From: Streptomyces chilikensis
Lineage (GTDB): Bacteria > Actinomycetota > Actinomycetes > Streptomycetales > Streptomycetaceae
Direction of reading: 5' to 3'
Assembly (NCBI RefSeq): GCF_001642695.1
Contig: NZ_LWCC02000005.1
Coordinates: 415,983 to 479,982, forward strand
DNA length: 64,000 bases
Shown here: positions 34,433 through 43,243 of the stretch, piece after piece
Layout: each line of letters begins with the position of its first letter
How positions within the stretch are numbered: the first letter of the stretch is position 1
The notes under the pieces: model-generated
The model's database searches: none
Told to the model about the DNA's origin: nothing
Seen by the model: the letters and a program-made list of their open reading frames with translations, nothing else
Program-made: the position numbers and the translations under genes

Positions 34433-35295
34433 CCGCCGCGGACGGGCCCGCGGCCGCCGCGGCGCGTCTGACCGGCCGGCGGGTGACCGGGGAGCGCCGG
34501 GCGGCGGGCGGGCTCACCGAGGTGGAACTGGACGACGGGCGCCGGGTGATGGTCAAGCGCGGCGACGACGCCCGGGCGGTGCTCGCCGAGGCGGCCGGAC
34601 TGCGCTGGCTCGCGGAGCCGGGTGCGGTCCGGGTGCCGGTGGTGCACGGCTGGGACGACCGGTGGCTGGTCAGTGACCGGGTGACGGAGGGCGGCCCCGG
34701 TCCGGCGGCCGCGTCGCGGTTCGGCCGGGCGCTCGCCGCGCTGCACGCCTCCGGTGCGCCCGCCTTCGGCGCCGCGCCACCCGACGGGCCGGTGGAGGCG
34801 TACATCGGGGCGGCCCCGATGCGCAACGCCCGCGGCGGGGACTGGCCCGCCTGGTACGCCGAGCACCGGGTGCTGCCCTACCTGCGCCGGGCGGTGGACG
34901 GGGGCACCCTCCGGGCGGCCGAGGCGGCCGTGGTGGAACGGGTCTGCGCCCGGCTGCCCGAGCTGTCCGGGCCGCCGGAGCCGCCTGCCCGGCTGCACGG
35001 CGACCTGTGGAACGGAAACGTGCTGTGGGGCGCCGACGGGGAGGCCTGGCTGATCGACCCGGCCGCGCACGGCGGTCACCGGGAGACCGACCTCGCCATG
35101 CTCCAGCTCTTCGGCTGCCCGCACCTGGAGCGGGTGCTGGCCGGCTACGACGAGGCCGCGCCGCTCGCCGGCGGCTGGCGGCGGCGGGTGCCGTTGCACC
35201 AGCTGTTCCCGCTGCTGGTGCACACCGTGCTCTTCGGCCGCGGTTACGCCGAGCAGACGCTGACGGCCGCCAGGGCGGCGCTGGCGGCCGGCTGA
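34429..35295 (+). CDS. Fructosamine/ribulosamine 3-kinase family protein
   Basis: A 288-aa APH-superfamily kinase of the fructosamine-3-kinase type. VTGERRAAGGLTEVELDDGRRVMVKRG holds the ATP lysine, RARALAALHASG the helix, and the catalytic block is RLHGDLWNGNVLWGADGEAWLIDPAAHGGHRETDLAMLQLFG, with HGDLW and IDPA typical of the FN3K family. These enzymes phosphorylate ketosamines on protein amines so that the adduct falls off. ATG at 34429 overlaps the phosphatase stop. A hairpin follows the gene. Confidence 0.9.
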   Translation: MTAADGPAAAAARLTGRRVTGERRAAGGLTEVELDDGRRVMVKRGDDARAVLAEAAGLRWLAEPGAVRVPVVHGWDDRWLVSDRVTEGGPGPAAASRFGRALAALHASGAPAFGAAPPDGPVEAYIGAAPMRNARGGDWPAWYAEHRVLPYLRRAVDGGTLRAAEAAVVERVCARLPELSGPPEPPARLHGDLWNGNVLWGADGEAWLIDPAAHGGHRETDLAMLQLFGCPHLERVLAGYDEAAPLAGGWRRRVPLHQLFPLLVHTVLFGRGYAEQTLTAARAALAAG

Positions 35296-35310
35296 GCGGG
35301 CAGGACGACC

Positions 35311-35331
35311 GCCGGGCGGCCGGCCGCCGGC
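35311..35331. terminator. Bidirectional terminator hairpin
   Basis: GCCGGGCGGC and GCCGCCGGC pair with one bulged G around a short loop. It lies between the kinase and the convergent CAP-domain gene. Confidence 0.5.
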
Positions 35332-35375
35332 GCCCCGGACGCCCCCGCTCGCGCCGGGCGCCCAACGCTCGGCGC

Positions 35376-35996
35376 TCAGTGCCGGGAGGCCATCACCAGC
35401 GTCCACCAGGGGCCGCCGCGCGCGCGTGCCACGCCGACGCCGGCGTGGGAGTACCGGCAGCCGAGGATGACGGCCCGGTGCGGGGAACTGCGCATCCAGG
35501 AGCGGACCGCCGCGCGCGGTCCGGCCGGACCCGCGACGACGTTCTCCCCCACCCAGCCCGGACGGTATCCGGCGGCCCGGACCCGGTCGCCGGGAGAGGT
35601 GCCGCCCCGGCCGCGGTGGCTCAGACGGCCGAGGCGGGACAGGTGGGTGCTGTGCCCGGCGGCCGCCCGGTGCAGCGCCTGCCGCCCCTTGACGGGAGGG
35701 CATCCCGCGTCCCGGCGGTACTGGTTGACGGCGGCGATGACACGGGAACGCGCCGAAGCCCTCACCGGTGCCCCGGGGCGGGGACGCGGGGGAACGGCCT
35801 CCTCGCCCGGACGGTGCGGCCGCCCGTGCTCACCTCCGGGCAGCCAGGGCACCGGGGGACGGAGCGTCCAGGGCTGCGCGTGGTACGGAGGCGGCGGTTC
35901 GTGCGTCGACTGCCCCGCCCAGGACGGCGTCGTCGTGAGGGCCACCATCGCGAGGGCGATCCGCACGGCCGCCCCCGTTCTCCGCACCCCGGCCAT
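35376..35996 (-). CDS. Secreted CAP (SCP/PR-1)-domain protein
   Basis: A 206-aa protein with a signal peptide (MAGVRRTGAAVRIALAMVALTTTPSWAG, cleavage likely near 28), a Pro/Arg/His-rich linker, and a CAP domain: VIAAVNQYRRDAGCPPVKGRQAL, AAAGHSTHLSRLGRLSHRG, GYRPGWVGENVVAGP, WMRSSPHRAVILGCRYSHAGVGVA. Histidines and glutamate of the CAP cavity are present (HSTHL, GENV, SPHR). Bacterial CAP proteins are extracellular; their activities are mostly unknown. ATG at 35996 has GGGGACG in front; an upstream ATG at 36020 would add eight residues before the signal. Confidence 0.85.
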   Translation of the reverse strand: MAGVRRTGAAVRIALAMVALTTTPSWAGQSTHEPPPPYHAQPWTLRPPVPWLPGGEHGRPHRPGEEAVPPRPRPGAPVRASARSRVIAAVNQYRRDAGCPPVKGRQALHRAAAGHSTHLSRLGRLSHRGRGGTSPGDRVRAAGYRPGWVGENVVAGPAGPRAAVRSWMRSSPHRAVILGCRYSHAGVGVARARGGPWWTLVMASRH

Positions 35997-36676
35997 CTCG
36001 TCCCCTTTCCGGATCATTGGCTTTCCCGCGCATTCTGGCACCTCGGTTCGGCGCGATTCCGATGGGCGCCGCATCCATTCGAGGGAAAACGCATCGGAGG
36101 CGGCTGTCCCGTGAACTCCGGCTCTTTCCCGTCTTTCTTTTCGGGGGCTCTTCGCCATGCCCTCCGCAGGCCGTCCGGCGGCTTTCCTCCTTGCGGGACG
36201 ACCCTCTTCCGGCGGCGATGCCGCAGGCGGTCCCCCGGCCCCCGGGAACCGGTCCGCCGCACCCGAAAGGCGGCGGGACTCCTGGAAGGCCCCACCGCTT
36301 TTCCTTTTCGGACGCCGGGACGATCAGCTTTCGAGGAAGGCGGAACCGGCGACGGGAAAGAGCACCGCGGCCCGGCAGAAAACACCGGCGGCCCGGAGCG
36401 CGGTCTCGGCGACGGGGACGGGGACGGCACGACCGACGCGCCGGAAAGGGGAGCTCCGGCAGACGGCCGAGGCCGCGCCGGCCGGCCGTCGGCCGACGCG
36501 CGGGACCCCGCACCGGTCGCCCCGTCGACCCGCACCACACCGCACGGGAACCACCCCACGGCCAGAACGGTGCGTAACGACACAAATGCTTACGGACAGG
36601 TGTGCGATCCGGTGGCCTCGCGGGTACTCGGGGCGTCGCACGGGACCGCCCGGAACCGTCGGGAGGAGTAGCGATC
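35997..36676. other. 680-bp region without a supported gene
   Basis: Frames here (for example 36017-36577 and 36014-36583) are Arg/Pro/Gly-rich, lack family motifs and show no coding-like third-position bias. The sequence is somewhat richer in A/T than its surroundings (for example around 36300-36360 and 36575-36600). A GGGTAC at 36622-36627 resembles the -10 of stress sigma factors, but no matching -35 is clear. Confidence 0.5.
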
Positions 36677-37141
36677 ATGACCACACTCGACTTCCACCGC
36701 CATCGCTCCAACGGACACCGCACCGAGACCCGCAGCCCGCAGACCGGCGGCGCCGACGCCCACGCCTCGGTGGGCCAGCTGGTGCAGCAGGCGTCGCGGC
36801 AGCTCACCGATCTGGTGCGGGCCGAGATGCGGCTGGCGCAGACCGAGATGACCCAGAAGGGCAAGCGGTTCGGCGCCGGCGGAGGCATGCTCGCGGCGGC
36901 CGGGGTGTTCGGGTTCCTGGCGCTGGCGACGCTGGTGACGGCAGCCGTCGCGGCGATCGCCGCGGAACTGCCGCTCTGGGCGTCGGCGCTGATCATCGCG
37001 GGCGCCCTGCTGCTGATCACCGCGGTGATGGCGATGGTGGGCAGGTCGATGATCCGTAAGGCGACCCCGGCAGCCCCACGCCGCACGATGGCGAGCGTGC
37101 GCACCGACGTGGCCGAGATCAAGGAGAGGACCCGGCGATGA
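36677..37141 (+). CDS. DUF1469/phage-holin-family membrane protein
   Basis: A 154-aa protein. ASVGQLVQQASRQLTDLVRAEMRLAQTEMTQKGKRFG is the N-terminal helix of the DUF1469 (Actinobacterial holin-X) family; two transmembrane helices follow at about residues 74-97 and 99-122. The tail (ASVRTDVAEIKERTRR) is the usual end. Despite the name, chromosomal members are not lysis proteins; they accompany stress-linked membrane genes. GGGAGGAG precedes the ATG. Its stop overlaps the next start (ATGA). Confidence 0.88.
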   Translation: MTTLDFHRHRSNGHRTETRSPQTGGADAHASVGQLVQQASRQLTDLVRAEMRLAQTEMTQKGKRFGAGGGMLAAAGVFGFLALATLVTAAVAAIAAELPLWASALIIAGALLLITAVMAMVGRSMIRKATPAAPRRTMASVRTDVAEIKERTRR

Positions 37142-38100
37142 GCAACACCCACACCCACCACTCCCACAAGGGCCCTCACGGTCCGCACTGCGAGGACGAA
37201 CTGCGCCAGGACGTCGAGGAGAGGCGCGAGGAACTGGGGCACACGGTCGAGGAACTGGCCTCGCGCGCCGATGTGAAGGCCCGCGCCCGGACCCGGATGC
37301 GGGAGACGCGGCAGCACGCGGAGGCCCGGCGGGCCGAACTGCGGGGACGGGCGCTCGACGCCAAGCAGCGGATGCAGGGCAGGACGTCCTCCGACGCCGG
37401 TCGGGCGAACGCCGGGCCGGTCGGCGTGGGCTCCGGTGCCTACCGCGCGGACATGCGGGCGAGGACGAACCGCCGCAAGCCGCTGGTGGTCGCGGGCAGC
37501 GCGGCGGTGGCCGCCTGCGCGGCCGGCGTGCTGATGCACAGGAGCGGCCGCTCCCCCATGGCCGGATACTCCATGAGCAGGACCTCCATGGCCGGCCGAG
37601 CCATGGGCGGGCTCCACAAGGGCGGCCGCGGCATGAGCGCCCGCACCATGGTTGCCTCCACCATGGGGGGCCACCGGATGGGTGGACACGTCATGAAGTC
37701 CGTGCGCCCCGTGCACCGCACGGGCTCCTCGAAGGGCGGCTCCCTGACGGGCGGGCCGTTCCCCGGCGGCCGCTCGGCCCCCGTCGGCGGCCTGTCACAC
37801 CTGTACGGCGGCCACCGCGGCACGACCGGCGGCTCGGCGATGCGCGACATGGCCCTCAGGAAGGGCGTGGCCATGGCCGGCGGCGCCCAGGTGCTGGGCA
37901 CGAAGGTCATGGCTCAGGGGGTCCGCGAGGGCCGCGCCCTGATGCGCGCCGGCGTCCCGCAGGGAGGCGGCCGGTCCTCCGGGACGGGCGTGGCGCACGC
38001 CGTGGCGCACCACGTCGCCCCGGACCAGGGCATGGCCCACCGGCTGCACCACGCCCTGGGCCAGAGTCACCACCACGGCCTCACAGGCCACCGGCACTGA
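37138..38100 (+). CDS. DUF3618-type protein with Met/His/Gly-rich tail
   Basis: A 320-aa protein. After a His-rich start (MSNTHTHHSHKGPHGPH), residues about 19-60 form the DUF3618 region (ELRQDVEERREELGHTVEELASRADVK) with a charged helical stretch, and a membrane helix is at about 116-133 (LVVAGSAAVAACAAGVLM). The remaining 185 residues are rich in Gly, Met, His and Ser, with repeated MxxRxM, MGG and HxMG patterns. DUF3618 proteins normally end soon after the helix, so the tail is an extension. Such composition could bind copper or other soft metals; cytochrome oxidase lies next door. That link is inference. Confidence 0.78.
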   Translation: MSNTHTHHSHKGPHGPHCEDELRQDVEERREELGHTVEELASRADVKARARTRMRETRQHAEARRAELRGRALDAKQRMQGRTSSDAGRANAGPVGVGSGAYRADMRARTNRRKPLVVAGSAAVAACAAGVLMHRSGRSPMAGYSMSRTSMAGRAMGGLHKGGRGMSARTMVASTMGGHRMGGHVMKSVRPVHRTGSSKGGSLTGGPFPGGRSAPVGGLSHLYGGHRGTTGGSAMRDMALRKGVAMAGGAQVLGTKVMAQGVREGRALMRAGVPQGGGRSSGTGVAHAVAHHVAPDQGMAHRLHHALGQSHHHGLTGHRH

Positions 38101-38125
38101 CCCCACGCACCGCAGGGAGGCGATC

Positions 38126-38485
38126 ATGACGGTCCGGCCCGCGATGGCCGCGCTGCTGACGGCCGCGGGCGCCGCGCTGGGCGCCCGGCTGTCCGCCGCA
38201 CGGCAGGCGCGCCACCACGCGAGCGCCGCACGGGCGCCGTGGCGCCGCACCGCTCCGGCCGGTCCCGTGGGTCACGCGACCGGCCGGAGTCCACTGACCC
38301 CGCGGCCTCCCGCGGGGTCCGCCGAACCCCACCGCCCCGCCGGCGCGCAGCCGGCGACCGGGCCCGGCGTCACGCCGTCCGCCGGGGACCGGCCGGCGGA
38401 CCGGGAGGCGCAGACGCTGGAGGAGGTGGAGAAGGACCTGCGCCGCTACTGGGACCGGATCCGGCCCCTCTATCCGCGCCAGTGA
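38126..38485 (+). CDS. Small hypothetical protein, third gene of the stress operon
   Basis: A 119-aa protein with an N-terminal hydrophobic stretch (MAALLTAAGAALGARLSAA, possible membrane anchor or signal), a Pro/Gly/Ala/Arg-rich middle, and a charged helical C-terminus (AQTLEEVEKDLRRYWDRIRPLYP). I do not recognise a family. GGGAGG sits before the ATG at 38126, and only 25 bp separate it from the DUF3618 gene, so the three genes are probably one operon. A long hairpin follows. Confidence 0.65.
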   Translation: MTVRPAMAALLTAAGAALGARLSAARQARHHASAARAPWRRTAPAGPVGHATGRSPLTPRPPAGSAEPHRPAGAQPATGPGVTPSAGDRPADREAQTLEEVEKDLRRYWDRIRPLYPRQ

Positions 38486-38504
38486 ACCGCGGCGCGGCCG
38501 TCCA

Positions 38505-38560
38505 GGACCGGCGACGGCCGCGGAGGAGTCACAGGACTCCTTCGCGGTCGTCTCCGGTCC
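38505..38560. terminator. Long bidirectional hairpin (26-bp stem)
   Basis: A 26-base left arm (38505-38530, starting GGACCGG and ending GGAGTC) pairs with 38535-38560 around an ACAG loop, with one mismatch and two G-U pairs. It serves the plus-strand stress operon and includes the last codons and stop of ctaD on the other strand. Confidence 0.8.
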
Positions 38561-40238
38561 TGTCCACGACGTCCCGCCTGCCCTCGTTCTCCCGGTCGCT
38601 CAATGCCGCGTGCCGTGGATGGTGCAGGTCGAAGGCGGGCGAGTCGGACCGCACCGACGGCAGGGCGTGGAAGTTGTGGCGGGGCGGCGGGCAGGAGGTC
38701 GCCCATTCCAGCGACCGGCCGTAGCCCCAGGGGTCGTCGACCTCGATCTTCGGCGCGTACCTGCGGGTCTTCCAGACGTTGTACACGAACACCAGCGTGG
38801 ACGCCCCCAGCAGGAACGAGCCCACGCTGGAGACCGTGTTGAGGGCGGTGAACCCGTCGGCCGCGAGGTAGTCGGCGTACCGGCGGGGCATGCCCTCGGC
38901 GCCCAGCCAGTGCTGCACCAGGAACGTGGTGTGGAAGCCGGCGAACAACGTCCAGAAGTGGATCTTCCCCAGCCGCTCGTCGAGCATCTTGCCGGTGAAC
39001 TTCGGCCACCAGAAGTGGAACCCGCCGAACATCGCGAACACGATGGTGCCGAACAGCACGTAGTGGAAGTGGGCCACCACGAAGTAGCTGTCCGTCACGT
39101 GCCAGTCGAGGACCGGGGAGCCGAGGACGACGCCGGTGAGGCCGCCGAAGAGGAAGGTGACCAGGAAGCCGACCGCCCACAGCATCGGCGTCTCGAAGGA
39201 GAGCGAGCCCTTCCACATGGTGCCGATCCAGTTGAAGAACTTCACCCCGGTCGGCACGGCGATCAGGAAGGTCAGGAAGGAGAAGAACGGCAGCAGCACG
39301 GCGCCGGTGGCGAACATGTGGTGCGCCCACACCGTCGCGGAGAGGGCGGTGATGGCGATGGTGGCGCCGACCAGACCCATGTAACCGAAGATCGGCTTGC
39401 GGCTGAACACCGGGATGATCTCGGTCACCACGCCGAAGAAGGGCAGCGCCAGGATGTAGACCTCGGGGTGCCCGAAGAACCAGAACAGGTGCTGCCACAG
39501 CAGGGCCCCGCCGTTCTCGGGGGCGAAGACCCGGGAGCCGAACTGCCGGTCCGCCTCCAGGACGAAGAGCGCCGCGGCGAGCACCGGGAAGGCCAGCAGG
39601 ACGAGCACCGAGGTGAGCAGTACGTTCCAGGTGAACAGCGGCATCCGGAACATGGTCATGCCGGGCGCGCGCATGCAGATGATCGTGGTGATGAAGTTGA
39701 CGGCGCCGAGGATGGTGCCGAATCCGGAGAGCGCGAGCCCCATGATCCACAGGTCGGCCCCCGGACCCGGTGTGCGCTGTTCGAGGCTGAGCGGTGTGTA
39801 GGCGGTCCAGCCGTAGTCGGGGGCGCCCTGGGGGGTGAGGAAGCCGCTGATCGCGATCAGTCCGCCGAACAGGAACAACCAGTAGGAGAACATGTTCAGC
39901 CGGGGGAAGGCGACGTCGGGCGAGCCGATCTGGAGCGGCATCACCGCGTTGGCGAAGCCCGCGAAGGTCGGCGTCGCGAAGAGCAGGAGCATCACCGCCC
40001 CGTGCATGGTGAACGCCTGGTTGTACTGCTCGTTGGAGAGGAACTGGATGCCCGGCCGGGCGAGTTCGGCCCGCATCAGCAGGGCCAGCACCCCTGCCAG
40101 CAGGAAGAAGGCGAACGACGTGACCAGATAGAGGTGCCCGATCTTCTTGTGGTCCGTGGTCGAGGCCCAGGTGATGACCGCGCGGCCCCTGGTACGCCTC
40201 TTCCGCGGTGCGGGGGCGACCGGTTCGGTGTCTGTCAT
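38529..40238 (-). CDS. ctaD: Cytochrome c oxidase subunit I
   Basis: A 569-aa, twelve-helix haem-copper oxidase subunit. After a basic cytoplasmic N-terminus, helix II has the haem a ligand His in [11 protein letters not shown]; helix VI has [14 protein letters not shown], with the Cu-B His cross-linked to Tyr in aa3 oxidases; HHMFATG holds two more Cu-B histidines; and [16 protein letters not shown] ([12 protein letters not shown]) holds the haem a3 and haem a histidines. The helix VI and K-channel residues fit an A-type oxidase in the cytochrome bcc-aa3 supercomplex. No subunit II or III gene adjoins it, so this is a separate ctaD copy. GAAGGACG precedes the ATG. The stop lies in a long hairpin. 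Confidence 0.96.
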   Translation of the reverse strand: MTDTEPVAPAPRKRRTRGRAVITWASTTDHKKIGHLYLVTSFAFFLLAGVLALLMRAELARPGIQFLSNEQYNQAFTMHGAVMLLLFATPTFAGFANAVMPLQIGSPDVAFPRLNMFSYWLFLFGGLIAISGFLTPQGAPDYGWTAYTPLSLEQRTPGPGADLWIMGLALSGFGTILGAVNFITTIICMRAPGMTMFRMPLFTWNVLLTSVLVLLAFPVLAAALFVLEADRQFGSRVFAPENGGALLWQHLFWFFGHPEVYILALPFFGVVTEIIPVFSRKPIFGYMGLVGATIAITALSATVWAHHMFATGAVLLPFFSFLTFLIAVPTGVKFFNWIGTMWKGSLSFETPMLWAVGFLVTFLFGGLTGVVLGSPVLDWHVTDSYFVVAHFHYVLFGTIVFAMFGGFHFWWPKFTGKMLDERLGKIHFWTLFAGFHTTFLVQHWLGAEGMPRRYADYLAADGFTALNTVSSVGSFLLGASTLVFVYNVWKTRRYAPKIEVDDPWGYGRSLEWATSCPPPRHNFHALPSVRSDSPAFDLHHPRHAALSDRENEGRRDVVDRTGDDREGVL

Positions 40239-40310
40239 CGACGTCCTTCGCGATTCGGCGTCAGTCTTGCTTCCGTTGTTCCGGGAGCCGGGCCGCGCTC
40301 CTGCCGCCTC

Positions 40311-41024
40311 TCACCCGCCGCTCTCGCGCCGCCCGTCCCGGGAACCGGCGTAGGCCGCGACGCGGAGCGCGCGCAGTGAACGGGTGGGGTGCAGCCCCGG
40401 CAGGCAGTGGGTGTAGGGCTCGTACGAGACCGTCCAGGCGGCCGGTTCCGGTCCGGCGGGGCCGAGGGTCAGGGCGGCGAACATCCGCCGGGGTTCGCCC
40501 GCCGCCACGGTGCAGAGCCGGAACGCGACGGGCCCCTGGGCGAGCGCGTGACGGAACCCGGTCAGGCTGACGGGGACCCGGGACCGCGCGGCAGGGGGGC
40601 CTGCCGGGAAGGCCATCAGCAGCCGGTCGCGTCCGCCCACCCGATAGGCGGTGAGCGTGGAGTACGGCCCGCCGAGCGCGTCCCGGCGCGGGAGGGGCAG
40701 TCGCCGGCCGAGGCGGCCGCGGCCGCTGGAGGTGAGGAGCAGGTCGAGGGTCGAGCCCGTGCCGTCGGCGTCGTCGACCCGCAGCGCGAGTCCCACGCCG
40801 TCGGGCAGGCCGCCGGGCAGGCCGGCCGCGAGGGACCAGCGCGCGGTGACCGGGTAGGTGCCGGGCCGGTCCAGCCAGTCGGCCCCCCAGCCGCCCCGGG
40901 GGTCACCGGGGACCTCCAGCGTGCCCCGGCACATCACCCCCGCCGGGTGCAGGGCGGGCGCCCTCCGCAACCGGGCCACCCGCCGGGCGACCGCGTACAC
41001 CGTGCTGTCGAACACCCCTGTCAT
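40311..41024 (-). CDS. Conserved protein of unknown function (catalase-like barrel suggested)
   Basis: A 237-aa protein I cannot assign to a named family. Its blocks TVYAVARRVARLRRAPALHPAG, VTARWSLAAGLPGGLPDGVGLALRV, STLDLLLTSSGRGRLGRRLPLPRRDALGGPYSTLTAYRVG and VPVSLTGFRHALAQGPVAF resemble the order seen in small catalase-fold relatives, but the haem-ligand signature is absent. No signal peptide. It lies 72 bp downstream of nothing obviously related: ctaD is on the same strand after it. Function should be left open. Confidence 0.68.
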   Translation of the reverse strand: MTGVFDSTVYAVARRVARLRRAPALHPAGVMCRGTLEVPGDPRGGWGADWLDRPGTYPVTARWSLAAGLPGGLPDGVGLALRVDDADGTGSTLDLLLTSSGRGRLGRRLPLPRRDALGGPYSTLTAYRVGGRDRLLMAFPAGPPAARSRVPVSLTGFRHALAQGPVAFRLCTVAAGEPRRMFAALTLGPAGPEPAAWTVSYEPYTHCLPGLHPTRSLRALRVAAYAGSRDGRRESGG

Positions 41025-41188
41025 CGCGCACCCTTCTTCTCCGGTCGGCCCACACCTGGCCGCGGCCGGACCACGGCCGGGCCATGGCCGGTTCTCCTAC
41101 CCCTGCCCGTCCTCCGGGAACGTCCCGGGGACGGCGGCGCGGCGGCGCGGCCGAAGGGCCCCGCCGCCGCCCGTCGGTCCACGTCGGT

Positions 41189-41818
41189 TCAGCTGTCGCC
41201 CATGGCCCGCCGTACGGCGTCCCGGGTGCGGTCCATCAGCGCGGCCAGCGGCCCGGCCGCCACGTTGGCGGCGCCGGACTCCACCCCCGGGTGCGGGTGG
41301 GTGGGCGCCGTGGCCTCGGCCGCCTTGACCGCCTTGGCCATGGTGGCGAGCTGGGCGGGGCCGGCGGTGCGCAGGAGGTGGGTGAACTCGTACCGCTCCT
41401 CGGCGCGCGCGTGCTTCTGCACGTCCGTGCGCAGGAGGAGCAGCTTGGGGAGGAAGGCCGGGTCCTGCGGGTCCATGCCGTCCAGCTCGGCCAGCGTCTC
41501 CTTGGCGAGCCGCTCCTCCTCGAGCCGGTCGGCCACCACCTGCTCCCCGCCGGTGACGTTCCGCCGGGCGAAGGGGTGCACGACCTCCTCCTCCGCGGTC
41601 TCGTGGACCGCCAGCAGGCGGACCAGCCGGCGGAAGGCGTCGCGCCGGGCGTCGCCGGAGGCCGCCTCCACCTCGTCGAAGAGGTTGCGGATGTCGCCGT
41701 GCTGGCGCATCAGCAGGTCCACCACGTTGTCGTCGGCGGCGTTGTCGTCGCCGGCGTGCGGGGTGCGGGTCTTCTCCGCCCCGGTCCCGCTCATCCCGGT
41801 CTCGCTCATCCCGGTCAC
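41189..41818 (-). CDS. Hemerythrin HHE-domain protein
   Basis: A 209-aa protein with a hemerythrin-like four-helix bundle at about residues 30-170: VVDLLMRQHGDIRNLFDEV, LVRLLAVHETAEEEVVHPFAR, VVADRLEEERLAKETLAEL, LLRTDVQKHARAEERYEF. The spaced His/Glu residues (H in QHGDI, HETAEE, VHPF, KHARAEE) are the di-iron ligands. It may sense or bind oxygen or NO, or handle iron. GTG at 41818 overlaps the stop of the ferritin-like gene (GTGA); ATG 41809 is an alternative. The tail is Ala/Pro-rich. The pairing suggests joint iron or redox work. Confidence 0.88.
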   Translation of the reverse strand: MTGMSETGMSGTGAEKTRTPHAGDDNAADDNVVDLLMRQHGDIRNLFDEVEAASGDARRDAFRRLVRLLAVHETAEEEVVHPFARRNVTGGEQVVADRLEEERLAKETLAELDGMDPQDPAFLPKLLLLRTDVQKHARAEERYEFTHLLRTAGPAQLATMAKAVKAAEATAPTHPHPGVESGAANVAAGPLAALMDRTRDAVRRAMGDS

Positions 41819-43014
41819 CCCTGCCGCATCGCCGGGTCGGGGTGCTCGCCCTCGGTCACCAGGCGGTACTCCCGGCCGAACATCGCGCGGTGCTCGTCGA
41901 TCACCCGCTCGCTCGCGGGCTCCTCGCCCCCGTGGATGTCGGCCTGGAGCTTCTCGAACCGCTCGTGGGCGTCGCGCACGTAGCCCGTGCCGAGGGTGGT
42001 GAGGTCCATCTGCGTGGCCAGGAGCTCGCGGAGGTAGGCCTTGTTGGGCTCGAAGGTCATGACATCGGGCAGCTGCGGCGCCAGGATCTCCTCCGGCTCG
42101 CGGCCGTCGTGCCGCCGCATCAGGTCGCAGGCGATGCGCAGGTGCTCCAGCTCCATGTTGAGGTGGAGCTCCCAGATCGCCTTCACCTTGGGGTCGGACT
42201 CCTGCTCCATGAAGGAGTGATACAGGTAGCACTCGTTGTACTCGTGGTTGACGAGCTGCTCCCACCACGTCTCCCCCGGGTCGACCAGCGACTCGTAGTG
42301 GGTGACGTGCTCCTCCTCGATGAGCCCGATCTCCTGGTAGAGCTGGCGGGCGATGGGCTCCATGTAGGTGGGGCCGACGTTCATGTAGAAGTTCATCGTC
42401 TGCTGCTCCGTCGACATGATCGTCAGCGCGTGCAGCTTGGAGAGCGGGTCGGTCCGCGTGCGGTCGTACGGGTCGCGGACGTTGTCGGCCGGGTGGCGGT
42501 GGTGGTACTTCGTCGGCCGGCCGGGCATGACCTCGGTGAGCTGGTCGACGATGGCCTCCGCCTTGCGGTGCTCGATCATCTCGTACAGGTTGGCGTACCG
42601 GTAGAGGTGGTCGAAGTCCTCGAGCACGCCGAACTGGTACGCCTGCTCGAGGTACGGGTCGGGCTCCATCCGGGCGACCCATGCGGTCAGGTCGACGGCC
42701 ACCTGCTCGTAGGCGATGGTCGTCTCGAGCACCGAGGCGACACCGGGGAGCAGCCAGTTGACCGCCTTCTGCTGCTGGTGCTCGATGTAGCGGACCTCGG
42801 CGAGCTGCCGCTTGATCTCGGGGTCGGGGCAGTGCCGGGCCATCTGGTGGCTGAAGAGGATCGCCTCCACCTCGATGCCGTTCATGGTGATGACGCGGCA
42901 GCGGGTGTAGGGGTCCCCGTGGTCGGGGTCGACGGGTTCCACGTCGAGTTCGCGCCAGTTGCGCAGTTGCCGGTCCAACGGGATGCCCCGTTGTTCGAGC
43001 GGGTTGAAGGTCAC
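41815..43014 (-). CDS. Ferritin-like di-iron protein, uncharacterised
   Basis: A 399-aa, mostly helical protein without a name I can give. ExxH motifs occur in GLIEEEHVTHYESL and LNMELEHLRIACDLM about 50 residues apart, with further Glu/His-rich helices (EVRYIEHQQQKAVNW, LYEMIEHRKAEAI). This is the ligand pattern of a ferritin-like di-iron four-helix bundle. GTG at 43014 has AGGAG five bases before it and is chosen over ATG 43080, which has no binding site and adds a Pro/Gly tail. It overlaps the hemerythrin gene. An oxygenase, oxidase or iron store are all possible. Confidence 0.72.
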   Translation of the reverse strand: MTFNPLEQRGIPLDRQLRNWRELDVEPVDPDHGDPYTRCRVITMNGIEVEAILFSHQMARHCPDPEIKRQLAEVRYIEHQQQKAVNWLLPGVASVLETTIAYEQVAVDLTAWVARMEPDPYLEQAYQFGVLEDFDHLYRYANLYEMIEHRKAEAIVDQLTEVMPGRPTKYHHRHPADNVRDPYDRTRTDPLSKLHALTIMSTEQQTMNFYMNVGPTYMEPIARQLYQEIGLIEEEHVTHYESLVDPGETWWEQLVNHEYNECYLYHSFMEQESDPKVKAIWELHLNMELEHLRIACDLMRRHDGREPEEILAPQLPDVMTFEPNKAYLRELLATQMDLTTLGTGYVRDAHERFEKLQADIHGGEEPASERVIDEHRAMFGREYRLVTEGEHPDPAMRQG

Positions 43015-43243
43015 GGGTGCTCCTGGGGGTGGGCCTCGTCCCGGCCCGTCGTGGAGGTGACGAAGCCGGTCGTCCGTCATGCTGGGCGCCGGGTGCCACC
43101 GGAGGGCGGGTCCACGCCACGGCCGGCCGGGCGTTCATCCGTTCGGGGCAGTGGGGTCGCGGCCGAGTGGCGGGATCCGCCCGGGAGGACCTTCGCGGGC
43201 GGTCCCGTCGCCCGGGGGGCGGCGGGCGACGGGGCCGCGGGGG
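43015..43243. other. Intergenic region
   Basis: 229 bp between two minus-strand genes, GC-rich with short G-runs. It should hold the promoter of the ferritin-like gene. No gene or strong palindrome is seen. Confidence 0.4.

Noticed and set aside
36014-36583. Possible genes in the orphan region (189 aa minus, 186 aa plus)
   Set aside because: No motifs, Arg/Pro/Ser-rich, no ribosome-binding sites, and both strands are open equally.
43015-43080. ATG 43080 as the start of the ferritin-like protein
   Set aside because: No Shine-Dalgarno sequence and a Pro/Gly-rich extension; GTG 43014 has AGGAG five bases upstream.
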